A stretch of DNA of 64,000 nt from Infirmifilum sp. NZ (GTDB lineage Archaea > Thermoproteota > Thermoprotei > Thermofilales > Thermofilaceae): the NCBI RefSeq assembly GCF_022693705.1, contig NZ_CP094288.1, positions 176,356 to 240,355 of the forward strand, read 5' to 3'. A program made the translations under genes and the position numbers. Of the stretch, positions 40,873-48,324 are shown one piece after another. Under the pieces are notes generated by a model. That model had not been told where the DNA came from, made no database searches, and saw only the letters and a program-made list of their open reading frames with translations. Numbering within the stretch: the first letter of the stretch is position 1; each line of letters starts with the position of its first letter.

Positions 40873-41675
40873 ACCCTATCCCCGGTATTAGCGTGCTCCA
40901 CCTTCCTCGTGGAAAGGTACAGCGCGTAGGCGCTGGTAGCGACTAGCGGTATGTGTAGGAAAGCGTTCCAGTTGAACCCCCTGAATAGCAGTATGTTCGT
41001 GCCGAACACTAAGCCTGGGAAGGCCGTGAACCTCATGACCGCCTTGTTCACCCTCGGGTAGTAGAGTATCAGAATCGAGAGTATAACGGGCGTCACTAGG
41101 CAGTAGCCAACCGGGTAGTAGCCGGCTACGAGCCACTTCAGCAGCAGGTATGGGTCTAGGACCGGCTCAGCCGGGTACCAGAAGGCTAGGGCGGCTAGAG
41201 GCACCACCCATAGCCTACGCCTATCCGGGATCGGCCCGCCAACCCTATTGCGCCTAACCACGCACTCCCAGGCCCACAGCGCCGCTACTAGGGACGTTAG
41301 GAGGACGTTGCCCGTTAGCACGACGAATCCGTACTCCTCGGTGTAGGCGAAGTTCTCCCCCACGAGTAGTGCATACTGGGCTAGGGCATACAGGTCGAAG
41401 AGCAAGGAGCCTCTCTCGCCCCACCTAGCCAGCGCGGCCAGCACTAGGAGCAGGGCTACGTGTAGTAGGAGGGAGGGCCACACGAGGTCTACTAGACTGA
41501 AAATTAATGGGCGGCGTAGCGCGACCCATACCACGCTACTTGCCTCCTCGAGCGAGTAGCCTTTAGACGCGTATGGCCATAGCACCCAGAAGCATAGAAC
41601 GTACATTGCTATGTAGAACCACCACTTACCCGTGACGTAGTCGATGGCCCCGCTAACCCTCTCCAACAGCCCCAT
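40869..41675 (-). CDS. Multi-helix membrane protein of unknown function
   Basis: About 268 residues with seven or eight membrane helices, rich in Trp and Tyr, and no recognised motif. ATG 41675 is chosen: a TTTATAGAG box at about 41720-41728 and a GGTGGCGG site precede it. The longer open frame to 41780 would run through the promoter. It lies inside proposed mobile element copy B and is probably cargo. It could be a carotenoid- or lipid-related membrane enzyme, but nothing in the sequence shows this. Confidence 0.65.
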   Translation of the reverse strand: MGLLERVSGAIDYVTGKWWFYIAMYVLCFWVLWPYASKGYSLEEASSVVWVALRRPLIFSLVDLVWPSLLLHVALLLVLAALARWGERGSLLFDLYALAQYALLVGENFAYTEEYGFVVLTGNVLLTSLVAALWAWECVVRRNRVGGPIPDRRRLWVVPLAALAFWYPAEPVLDPYLLLKWLVAGYYPVGYCLVTPVILSILILYYPRVNKAVMRFTAFPGLVFGTNILLFRGFNWNAFLHIPLVATSAYALYLSTRKVEHANTGDRV

Positions 41676-41799
41676 TCCGCCACCCAGCGAGGTCGCGTAG
41701 CGTGGAGCGAAATGAGCTAGCTCTATAAATTTTTTGTACCACTTCCCTGCTCCCTCCGGCTGTTCTAGTGCGCGGAGCATGGAGAGCTTTTGAAGATCT

Positions 41800-41991
41800 C
41801 GCTAAACCTCGACCCTCGGCATGAGCGTTAGGGAGCTGGAGCCTAGGCCCCCTAATCGTCACTATCCTGTAGTATCCCGGCTCGGGCAGGTACCGTTTGA
41901 TGTGGTAGTAGAGTCGCGGAGGCTTCCGGAGAACAGACATCTTGACTGCCTGGAGCAGCGGGTCTCTCCGCCTCCACCCTGGGTCATGCAC
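41800..41991 (-). other. Possible small basic ORF after the RHH-like remnant
   Basis: GTG 41991 overlaps the stop of the preceding frame (TAGTG) and reads a basic, aromatic stretch (SVLRKPPRLYYHIKRYLPEP, then GYYRIVTIRGPRLQLP) before losing any coding character. It could be a small DNA-binding protein or the stub of one. No family is recognised, and it runs into the promoter of the next gene. Confidence 0.3.
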
Positions 41992-42299
41992 TAAGGGTTG
42001 AAGGGGGCTAGAAGGCGCCTAGCCTCCCTCGCGTTCAACCGGAACTCCTTCTGGCCCCGACTGTTCTCATAACGTAGGCGAAGTCTTTCTCGATCCTTCT
42101 CAGCTTCCTGGCTATCCTCTCGTACTTCTCGTCGAGTTCACGAACCTCCTGCGGGGCCCACGGTCTTGTCGAGCCCCAAGTACACGAGCACAATCTTCTT
42201 AGCCAGCGCTGCCGGGGTCATCCCCAGCTCCCTGGCCAGGCTCTCAAGCCTAGCGTACTCCCCCACCTTCAAGTTGAACTTGACCTGCCTATACTTGTA
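41991..42299 (-). pseudogene. Frameshifted small ribbon-helix-helix-like gene
   Basis: The first frame reads YKYRQVKFNLKVGEYARLES and LARELGMTPAALAKKIVLVY, a good strand-helix-helix pattern, then stops at 42138-42140. One extra C in GGCCCC explains the shift: the next frame goes on as PQEVRELDEKYERIARKLRR and IEKDFAYVMRTVG. A further shift gives QKEFRLNAREARRLLAPFNP, ending at 41991. The joined product would be an antitoxin-like protein of about 100 residues. The start codon is unclear, as the frame overlaps the preceding small gene. Confidence 0.5.
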
Positions 42300-42475
42300 G
42301 CCTCCACGCCGCTCAGCTCGGCGGCGACGCCGAGCACCTCGAGCCCCTCTCTGGGGCCGAAGAGGCTGGGTTGGGTGAGGTGGAGCGCGAGAAGCGCCAA
42401 GGCGGCGAGGAGTAGCGATATGGCGGGTATGAGGGCTGCGCGACGCAACCAGGAAACCGCTTTAGTCAGTGGCAA
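42269..42475 (-). CDS. Small single-pass membrane or secreted protein
   Basis: Sixty-eight residues with one hydrophobic helix (RAALIPAISLLLAALALLAL) after a basic N-terminus, followed by a short soluble part. It begins 30 nt after the winged-helix gene and overlaps the ribbon-helix-helix-like remnant. It might be a signal-peptide protein or a small toxin-like membrane peptide. No family is known to me. Confidence 0.45.
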   Translation of the reverse strand: MPLTKAVSWLRRAALIPAISLLLAALALLALHLTQPSLFGPREGLEVLGVAAELSGVEATSIGRSSST

Positions 42476-42504
42476 GAAGTGCTTTAAGCCTTACGCCACC
42501 CAGC

Positions 42505-42768
42505 TCAGCCTCTCAGGAGCCTCAAGGCTGACTCGCCGCAGGCCCTCTCGGTGAGGTAGACGTACCTCACGTCGCCAATGACGGCCACCCTGACGAGGCC
42601 CGCCGAGCGGAGCCTCTCCAAGGCCGAGGCGGTGTGCCTCGTGTTGCGGGTGCCGAACGCCCTGCTGAGAGGCTTCGGCTCTCGTAGGCGCCACAGCGTT
42701 TTAGTGAGGCCGGTCAGCTCGAGCCGCCTGGCGACGCTCTCCCACATCTCACCGCTAACCTCGACCAC
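42505..42768 (-). CDS. Small winged-helix DNA-binding protein, copy B
   Basis: About 87 residues, homologous to the gene at 9453-9797: the shared core includes TLWRLREPKP, HTASALERLRSAG and GDVRYVYLTER. It lacks the extra residues of copy A and ends CGESALRLLRG. GTG 42768 (or TTG 42771) is chosen by comparison with copy A and because an ATATATAAC box sits about 26 nt upstream; the longer frame to 42876 runs through the promoter. It is probably the regulator of the proposed element. Confidence 0.65.
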   Translation of the reverse strand: MVEVSGEMWESVARRLELTGLTKTLWRLREPKPLSRAFGTRNTRHTASALERLRSAGLVRVAVIGDVRYVYLTERACGESALRLLRG

Positions 42769-42790
42769 CAAGGCTAAGTGTAGGATGGGG

Positions 42791-42814
42791 TTATATATCT
42801 TCACACAGGATGTG
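42791..42814 (-). promoter_or_regulatory. Near-palindromic operator plus TATA box of the wHTH gene, copy B
   Basis: On the minus strand CACATCCTGTG (42804-42814) lies a few bases before an ATATATAAC box (about 42791-42799). It matches CACAGCCTGTG at copy A with one base changed and similar spacing. The following TGTGAA is also shared. Confidence 0.5.
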
Positions 42815-42874
42815 CTCACAGTCCTCCTAAGCGAAAGCTTGGCGTGAAACGCTTCGTAAAATGCGGTGAGAGAC

Positions 42875-42979
42875 ATGACGGGGGACTTGGCGCGGACCTG
42901 CCTAGTGAACGTGGACGACAGGGGTCGGTTGATGCTGGAGCGGCTGGCGGTCGAGGGCAGAATAGCGAGTTTCTGGTGA
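42875..42979 (+). other. Short ORF in frame with, and stopped by TGA just before, the next ORF
   Basis: ATG 42875 opens a 34-codon frame (TCLVNVDDRGRLMLERLAVE, GRIASFW) that stops at TGA 42977-42979. GTG 42980 follows at once in the same frame. The text reads smoothly across the TGA, so the two may once have been, or still be, one protein of about 168 residues. The VDDRGRLML stretch resembles the beta strand of AbrB-type proteins, weakly. Confidence 0.4.
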
Positions 42980-43381
42980 GTGGAGGGCTCGCCGGTGCTG
43001 TGCTTCGAGTTCGCTGGCGAGCTGAGCGTCGGGTTCGAGGACTACATCGACGGCGTGCCGGAAAGCATGCTGTCTAAGAAAGCGGTGGTGGACGCGCTGA
43101 GAGACGAGTTCAGGAGGCACGTGGTAATCAAGATCCTGAGGACGCTGAGCGGCGCTAGGGTCGTAGACGTGACGGACTACCACATTGTGCTGGAGCAGAC
43201 GGAGCGCACGGAGATAATTTGCGTGCGCGTGACGCCAGCCGAGAAGGAGAGGCTTAGAAAGGGGGCGGGGGGAGAGGGGCCTGAGCCTTCCGGACCGCGT
43301 GCGGCTCAAGCCCCTAGGCCGAAAAGAGCAAACCTCTTTTTCTCTCCCCCTCTTTTGTACCTCACCCCCTCGGGCGCCTAG
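42980..43381 (+). CDS. Uncharacterised small protein
   Basis: Up to 133 residues. The first 95 have normal alpha/beta composition (VLCFEFAGELSVGFEDYIDG, KKAVVDALRDEFRRHVVIKI, then strands VVDVTDYHIVLEQTERTEII). The rest is a low-complexity Gly/Pro-rich tail that is probably not conserved. No family is recognised. It begins directly at the stop of the preceding short ORF. The 190 nt after it hold nothing I can call a gene. Confidence 0.5.
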   Translation: MEGSPVLCFEFAGELSVGFEDYIDGVPESMLSKKAVVDALRDEFRRHVVIKILRTLSGARVVDVTDYHIVLEQTERTEIICVRVTPAEKERLRKGAGGEGPEPSGPRAAQAPRPKRANLFFSPPLLYLTPSGA

Positions 43382-43645
43382 CTCCGCAGCGAGGCCCTTG
43401 GAGCCCTTCACAGCCACCGTGACTACATGGCCCCCTGCTTATGCTCGAACACACTCCCACAACACCTCAAGCCCGCTGAGAGCAAAGGAAGACGCGAGTC
43501 GAACACGGGGAGAAAACAGGGAAAAACAAAAAAGTACCATTACTGTGTCGAGTAGGGTGGTTTTACGGGAGACGAGGAGCAGCTACCCGAGAAGCCTCTC
43601 CTAGAGCACGTCTACGAGCTACTCGAGACGCTGAGGAAGATACTC

Positions 43646-44389
43646 GTGCTGCACGTAGCCTTCATCCTAGCGCTTCTCATTGCGCCGGCGCCCAACGAGC
43701 TCCCGCGGAGCTACGACCCCATCCTCTTCTACGCGATGAACCTGACGAAGGGCTACATGCTCGACTTCGAGCACAACATCTTCGCGTACCCGTTCGCCAA
43801 GCTTTTCGGTGTGAGCGGCGCGAAAGTCACCCTCATAGCCCACGGATGGTTCGACAGCCTCACCGCAGCCCTCTACCTCGCCGCGCTCATCACCATCGCT
43901 GTGCTCAGCCCCGTTACGACCGTGCTCGTGTACCGGTACGTTGAGCCGGGCCTCTACTCCCACGAGAAGAGGATCGTGAAGAAGTACATGTACATGGCCC
44001 TAGGCCTCTTCCTCTCAGGGGTGGTCTACGGCTACTTCGTCGTCATGCCAATAATCTTCGCCACGGCGGTCTGGCTCTCCACGCTCGGCGGGGCGAGCCT
44101 CCTCTTCTCCATCGAGGAGTTCTACAACGACATATTCATCGGGAGCATCGCCACGGGGGTCTTCTTCATGTTCCCGCTTGCGATACTGACCCTCCACAGG
44201 ATCGGCGTGGTGAACTACGAGACTCTGAACAAGAACTGGAGGTACATCGTGTTCGCCGGCTACGCCATACTCGCCCTCATAACACCGGACCCGACCCCCT
44301 TCAGCGACCTCGCGATGGGCATACCCTTCGTGGCGCTCTACTTCCTCTCGATGTGGCTCGTCAAGAGGTCTGAGCAAAGGAAGTCCTGA
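43646..44389 (+). CDS. tatC: TatC-like twin-arginine translocase subunit
   Basis: Integral membrane protein of the Tat pathway, which exports folded proteins. Six helices are seen; the conserved FYAMNLTKGYMLDFEH-type first periplasmic loop, the YGYFVVMPIIFATAV helix and the EEFYND loop with IGSIATGVFFMFPLAILTL are family features. GTG 43646 is the first usable start, but it leaves out a typical TatC N-terminus that reads in the same frame upstream (PLLEHVYELLETLRKIL, about 43595-43645). No ATG, GTG or TTG lies between it and TAG 43553-43555. The true start is thus non-standard or hidden by a frameshift. No tatA is adjacent. Confidence 0.85.
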   Translation: MLHVAFILALLIAPAPNELPRSYDPILFYAMNLTKGYMLDFEHNIFAYPFAKLFGVSGAKVTLIAHGWFDSLTAALYLAALITIAVLSPVTTVLVYRYVEPGLYSHEKRIVKKYMYMALGLFLSGVVYGYFVVMPIIFATAVWLSTLGGASLLFSIEEFYNDIFIGSIATGVFFMFPLAILTLHRIGVVNYETLNKNWRYIVFAGYAILALITPDPTPFSDLAMGIPFVALYFLSMWLVKRSEQRKS

Positions 44390-44435
44390 GACGCCAAGAA
44401 ATATATTCTGCCTCCAGTGAAATAGCCGACCAAGA

Positions 44436-46919
44436 ATGTCGTACTTCAAGCAGGGTCGGGGCTTCGCCTACCCCGACTACGAGCCGCAGTGGCCCCCAGA
44501 GCCGCCTTTCGAGCTCCTAAGCGTCAGAGCGAGAGTGAAGGTGGACCTCGAGAACAGGTCCATCGAGGGGTCTGCTGTGAACGTTTTCCGAGCGCTTGAC
44601 GGCATCGACGTCCTACAGCTGCACGCGCGGGACATGGACATAAGGAGCGTGAGGGTGGACGGCGCGGTCGCGAAGTACTTCTACGACGGGGACGTGCTAG
44701 AGGTGCACCTCCCTAGATCGTACCAGAGGGGTGAGGCCTTCGAGGTCCAGGTCGACTACAGGGCTGTGAGGCCAAAGGCGGGTGTCTGGTTCGTGCCGAC
44801 TGATGTTGAGGGCCCGGCGAGGCTCGCCTACACTCAGGGCCAGCCTGAGGACACGAGGTTCTGGCTCCCGACCTACGACTACCCGAACAGGAAGACCACC
44901 GTCGAGCTAACCGTCATCGCACCCAGCGGCCTCCAGGTTGTCGCAAACGGAACGCTAACCTCTAAGCGTGTCGAAGGCGGGCTGTCGGAGTGGGTGTTCA
45001 GGCTAGACTCCCGGATACCGACGTACCTTATAGCGTTCGCTGTGGGGGACTTCACCGTCGTGGAGGAGAGCTTCGACGGAGTTCTCCTACAATACGTCGT
45101 CCCGAGGGGGAGGGAAGCCGACATCGAGAGGAGCTTCAGGTACACCAAGGAGATGATCAGGTTCTTCGAGGACTTCACCGGCGTGAAGTACCCCTACCCG
45201 AAGTACGCGCAGGTCTGCGTCGACGAGTTCGTGGCAGGGGGTATGGAGAACGCCTCCGTCACCATACTAACCAGCGCAACCCTGCACGACGAGAAGGCGC
45301 ACGTGGACTACAGGAGCGAGCCCCTCGTGAGCCACGAGCTGGCTCACCAGTGGTTCGGGGACCTGGTCACCTGCAGGGACTGGTCGCACCTCTGGCTGAA
45401 CGAGAGCTTCGCCACCCTGATGGAGGCGCTGTGGAGGAGGAGGGAGCTCGGGGAAGACGAGTTCGTCTACGACCTCATCGGGATGCTCGACTCGTACTTA
45501 GGCGAGTACGAGAGGTACTCCCGACCCATCGTCACCCGCACCTACAGGTACGCGGAGGAGCTCTTCGACGCCCACAGCTACCCGAAGGGGGCGCTCGTCC
45601 TCTGGACCCTCATGAACCTCGTGGGGGAGCAGGTCTTCCGCAGAGGGGTGAACCTGTACCTCACGAGGCGCAGGGAGGATAACGCGGACACAGACGACCT
45701 CCGCAAGGCCATGGAGGAGGCTTCGGGGAGGAGGCTCGACTGGTTCTTCGAGCAGTTCGTCCAGAACTCCGGTCACCCGTCTCTGACCGTCTCCTGGAAG
45801 TGGAGCGAAAAGGAGGGGCTCCTCGAGCTCCGCGTCTCGCAGAGCCAGGGAGAGGACTCGCTACCAAGGTACATGCTGACGCTGGAGGTCGAGTTCGTCG
45901 GGGACGGGTGGAAGATCCGCAGGGCCTTCGAGATCTCGGAGAAGAGCCACTACTTCCCGGTGAAGCTCCCCTCGCAGCCCAAGGCGGTCTGCGTCGACCC
46001 TGACTTCAAGCTCTTCAAAGCCCTTAGCCTAGACGTCGGCCCGGAGGAGCTCGTCAATATAATCAGGAACTGCGGGAAGCTCTACCCGCGCGTCGTCGCC
46101 GTCCGCGAGCTCGGGAAGAAGGGCGGGGCAAGGCACGTCGACGAACTGGGCAAAGTGCTCCTCGATGAGGCCGAGTTCTGGGGCCTGAGAGCCGAGGCCG
46201 CGGACGCGCTCAGGCGGATAGGCGGGGACAGCGCCGCGAGGCTCCTCCTGGACTCTCTCGCCACAGTCAAGCACCCTCGCGTCCGGAGAGCCGTCGTGAG
46301 GGCCCTCTCGGGCTTCAGGGGGGACCGCTTCGGGAAAGCCCTAGCCGAGGTGCTCAGGAACCCCGAAGAAAGCTACTACGTGCGCGCGGAGGCCGCGATC
46401 GCGGTCGCGAAAACCCGCTACTCCCAGGCGTTCGAGGAGCTCAAAAAGGCCTTAGAGTACCCTTCCCACAACCACGTTATAGCAGCAAGCGCCCTCGAGG
46501 GCCTAGGGCTACTCGGCACCGAGGAGGCGCTCGAGGTAATCCTCCCCTACACCGAGCCTGAGAAACCACTGCAGCTACGCACGGCGGCTCTGAGGGCGCT
46601 TGGCTACTTCGCTCCCAGCCCTCGCGTGCTCGATGTCCTCGAGCAGGCCTCCAGGAGCCAGCACCCCCACATCAGAACAGCAGTGGTGGTTGCTGCTACG
46701 CGGTCGCTCAGCCCGAGGTATCTGGGTATACTCGAGGCGCTGAGAGGGGATGTATCGGGCTCAGTCGCGAGGCGCGCTAGGGACGCGATCGAGCAGATCA
46801 AGAAGAGCATGGAGAGAGGAGAGGAGTACAGGAAGCTGCGGGAGGAACTCGACAAACTAGCGGAGGAGGAGCGCAGGCTCGCAGAGAGGGTTGAGAAGCT
46901 AGAGAAGCGAGGGGCCTAA
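44436..46919 (+). CDS. M1-family aminopeptidase with C-terminal HEAT-like repeats
   Basis: Zinc aminopeptidase of 827 residues (aminopeptidase N/tricorn-factor type). GGMENAS (about residue 268) binds the peptide N-terminus. The zinc site HELAHQW (about residue 300) is completed by Glu in NESFATLMEA 18 residues on. The C-terminal part from about residue 540 is a run of HEAT-like helical repeats, ending in a charged coiled-coil (KLREELDKLAEEERRLAERV). It probably finishes peptide breakdown in the cytoplasm; no signal peptide is seen. It starts 47 nt after tatC, with a TATA-like box (AAATATATTC) before it. Confidence 0.95.
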   Translation: MSYFKQGRGFAYPDYEPQWPPEPPFELLSVRARVKVDLENRSIEGSAVNVFRALDGIDVLQLHARDMDIRSVRVDGAVAKYFYDGDVLEVHLPRSYQRGEAFEVQVDYRAVRPKAGVWFVPTDVEGPARLAYTQGQPEDTRFWLPTYDYPNRKTTVELTVIAPSGLQVVANGTLTSKRVEGGLSEWVFRLDSRIPTYLIAFAVGDFTVVEESFDGVLLQYVVPRGREADIERSFRYTKEMIRFFEDFTGVKYPYPKYAQVCVDEFVAGGMENASVTILTSATLHDEKAHVDYRSEPLVSHELAHQWFGDLVTCRDWSHLWLNESFATLMEALWRRRELGEDEFVYDLIGMLDSYLGEYERYSRPIVTRTYRYAEELFDAHSYPKGALVLWTLMNLVGEQVFRRGVNLYLTRRREDNADTDDLRKAMEEASGRRLDWFFEQFVQNSGHPSLTVSWKWSEKEGLLELRVSQSQGEDSLPRYMLTLEVEFVGDGWKIRRAFEISEKSHYFPVKLPSQPKAVCVDPDFKLFKALSLDVGPEELVNIIRNCGKLYPRVVAVRELGKKGGARHVDELGKVLLDEAEFWGLRAEAADALRRIGGDSAARLLLDSLATVKHPRVRRAVVRALSGFRGDRFGKALAEVLRNPEESYYVRAEAAIAVAKTRYSQAFEELKKALEYPSHNHVIAASALEGLGLLGTEEALEVILPYTEPEKPLQLRTAALRALGYFAPSPRVLDVLEQASRSQHPHIRTAVVVAATRSLSPRYLGILEALRGDVSGSVARRARDAIEQIKKSMERGEEYRKLREELDKLAEEERRLAERVEKLEKRGA

Positions 46920-46996
46920 GAATTTCTATTTCAGCCTTTTAGATTTTTACGTTCCCTTGGAAGAAGGCATCTTTCTACTCACGTGAGCGCTGGGAG

Positions 46997-48199
46997 CTAC
47001 TCCGCTAAGAAGTGTCCTAGGAAAACTGTGACTGCTGCAGTCCACCCGAAGTTGAAGCGGTTCGTGATGCCAGGTTTACCGTCTGCGTAGTAGTATTCAG
47101 CGAAGTTAAGCGAGCTCGCCATTAGGTCGAGCCACTTTCGCGCAACACTGATGGCTAGGTCGCGGTAAGAGTAGTTGGTAAGACCTATCACCACTAGAGC
47201 AGTAGTGGGCGGCCATATGGGGCCCCTCCAGTAACATGGGTCAAACGAGTACAGCCAGTCCGGCTCCTCAGACATGTACTTAGGGTCATCGAAGGCCACG
47301 GTCGGGACGCCGTGCTGGCCCCAGAACTCCTTCTCGGATGTCAAGTGGCTTACCAGCTTCGCGGCCTGGCCTTTATCGGCGGCTTCAGCATAGAGCATTG
47401 TGAAGGCCTGAACCGACTTCACCCTGACGGGCTGGAGAGACCACGTTAGCGGGTAGTAGAAGCCGTCTTCGCTATCCCAGAACAGCTCGTTGATCACGTT
47501 AGATAGCTCCTCGTGCTCAGACTCGAAGAAGCTCTTTTCATCCCCCAGGCCGAGCTCCTCGGCTACTATTGACATCGACCGGGCGCTCGCGGCTAAAGAG
47601 GCCGTGAGGAAGGGGTCAAGCACCTCTATGAAGTAGTAGTCCCCGACCTTCACGGTCCTGCCCTCGGCGACGTCGTAGGTGGGGTGGTTGTCCATCCCAG
47701 TCGAGCAGACAGCCCAGTACGCGAGCTTAAACTCCTTCTCGGGGTCCCCCTCGCGGGCGCCCGTGAACGGGCTTAGAGTCCTCTTCGCTCTGCCGTGCAG
47801 GTTACCGTTCCGGCTCCACCAGCGGTAGTACTGCTTCAGCCTCGGGAACCACCTCCTAACGCTCTCCCTGTCGCCTGTGCGGCGCAAGTAGTACTCGACC
47901 GCGAAGTGTATGATCGGGGGCTGGCTTCTCAGATCCTGGTTGCCAGCGCTCAGCGGCGCGTTCGGGATAAGCCCGTCATCCCTCATCAGCAGTAAAAGCG
48001 ATTCGATGTTTTCTTTCGCCAGCGCGGGATCAACGTGGACCAACCCAAGCACGTGAAATGCCGTGTCCCAGCAGTACGGGACGGGGTACGCCTTAAGGTG
48101 AGGCACAACCACCCTGTAGCCGTTAAACACCTTCACGTTCCCAAGCAGGACCTCCCTGGCCTTGCTCAAAACAGGCGAATAGCGCTCACCCAGCATCAT
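46997..48199 (-). CDS. Glycoside hydrolase, GH63/GH37-like (alpha/alpha)6-barrel
   Basis: Protein of 400 residues with an all-helical barrel pattern. YCWDTAFHVLGLVHVDP near the N-terminus and YWRGPIWPPTTALVVIGL near residue 320 are marks of the GH63/GH37/mannosylglycerate-hydrolase group. The Asp in WDTAF and a Glu/Asp in later loops (WDSEDGFYYPLT) are likely catalytic. No signal peptide, so it acts inside the cell. It is divergent from the GH38 alpha-mannosidase gene, suggesting a shared role in glycan or mannoside breakdown. The true substrate is open. Confidence 0.8.
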   Translation of the reverse strand: MMLGERYSPVLSKAREVLLGNVKVFNGYRVVVPHLKAYPVPYCWDTAFHVLGLVHVDPALAKENIESLLLLMRDDGLIPNAPLSAGNQDLRSQPPIIHFAVEYYLRRTGDRESVRRWFPRLKQYYRWWSRNGNLHGRAKRTLSPFTGAREGDPEKEFKLAYWAVCSTGMDNHPTYDVAEGRTVKVGDYYFIEVLDPFLTASLAASARSMSIVAEELGLGDEKSFFESEHEELSNVINELFWDSEDGFYYPLTWSLQPVRVKSVQAFTMLYAEAADKGQAAKLVSHLTSEKEFWGQHGVPTVAFDDPKYMSEEPDWLYSFDPCYWRGPIWPPTTALVVIGLTNYSYRDLAISVARKWLDLMASSLNFAEYYYADGKPGITNRFNFGWTAAVTVFLGHFLAE

Positions 48200-48324
48200 G
48201 ACAACTACGCTGTATGTCTATGGCGCTAATAAGCCTTATACACTACATGCAAGCGGATAACGCTCAAGCTTGCGGCTCGTTCAGCAGGAACGCAAGTAGG
48301 AGGTGATCGAAGAAATTACACGTT

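Larger units (their letters stand above)
40612..42816 (-). mobile_element. Proposed 2.2-kb mobile element, copy B (wHTH - cargo - 3' repeat)
   Basis: The same end-to-end plan as 9403-11744 on the other strand: near-palindromic operator and TATA box, winged-helix gene, cargo, then the conserved right-end segment. Here the cargo is a small membrane protein, a frameshifted ribbon-helix-helix-like gene and a multi-helix membrane protein; no tnpB is present. The lengths are close (2.2 and 2.3 kb). The boundaries are approximate and rest on eye alignment of the two copies only. Confidence 0.5.

Noticed and set aside
42902-43417. Minus-strand ORF of 171 codons opposite 42980-43381
   Set aside because: His/Arg/Leu-rich antisense frame with no family pattern; the plus strand gives better protein-like composition.
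43299-43604. 101-codon plus-strand ORF just before tatC as a possible tatA
   Set aside because: It shows no hydrophobic helix plus amphipathic helix as in TatA and covers low-complexity intergenic sequence.
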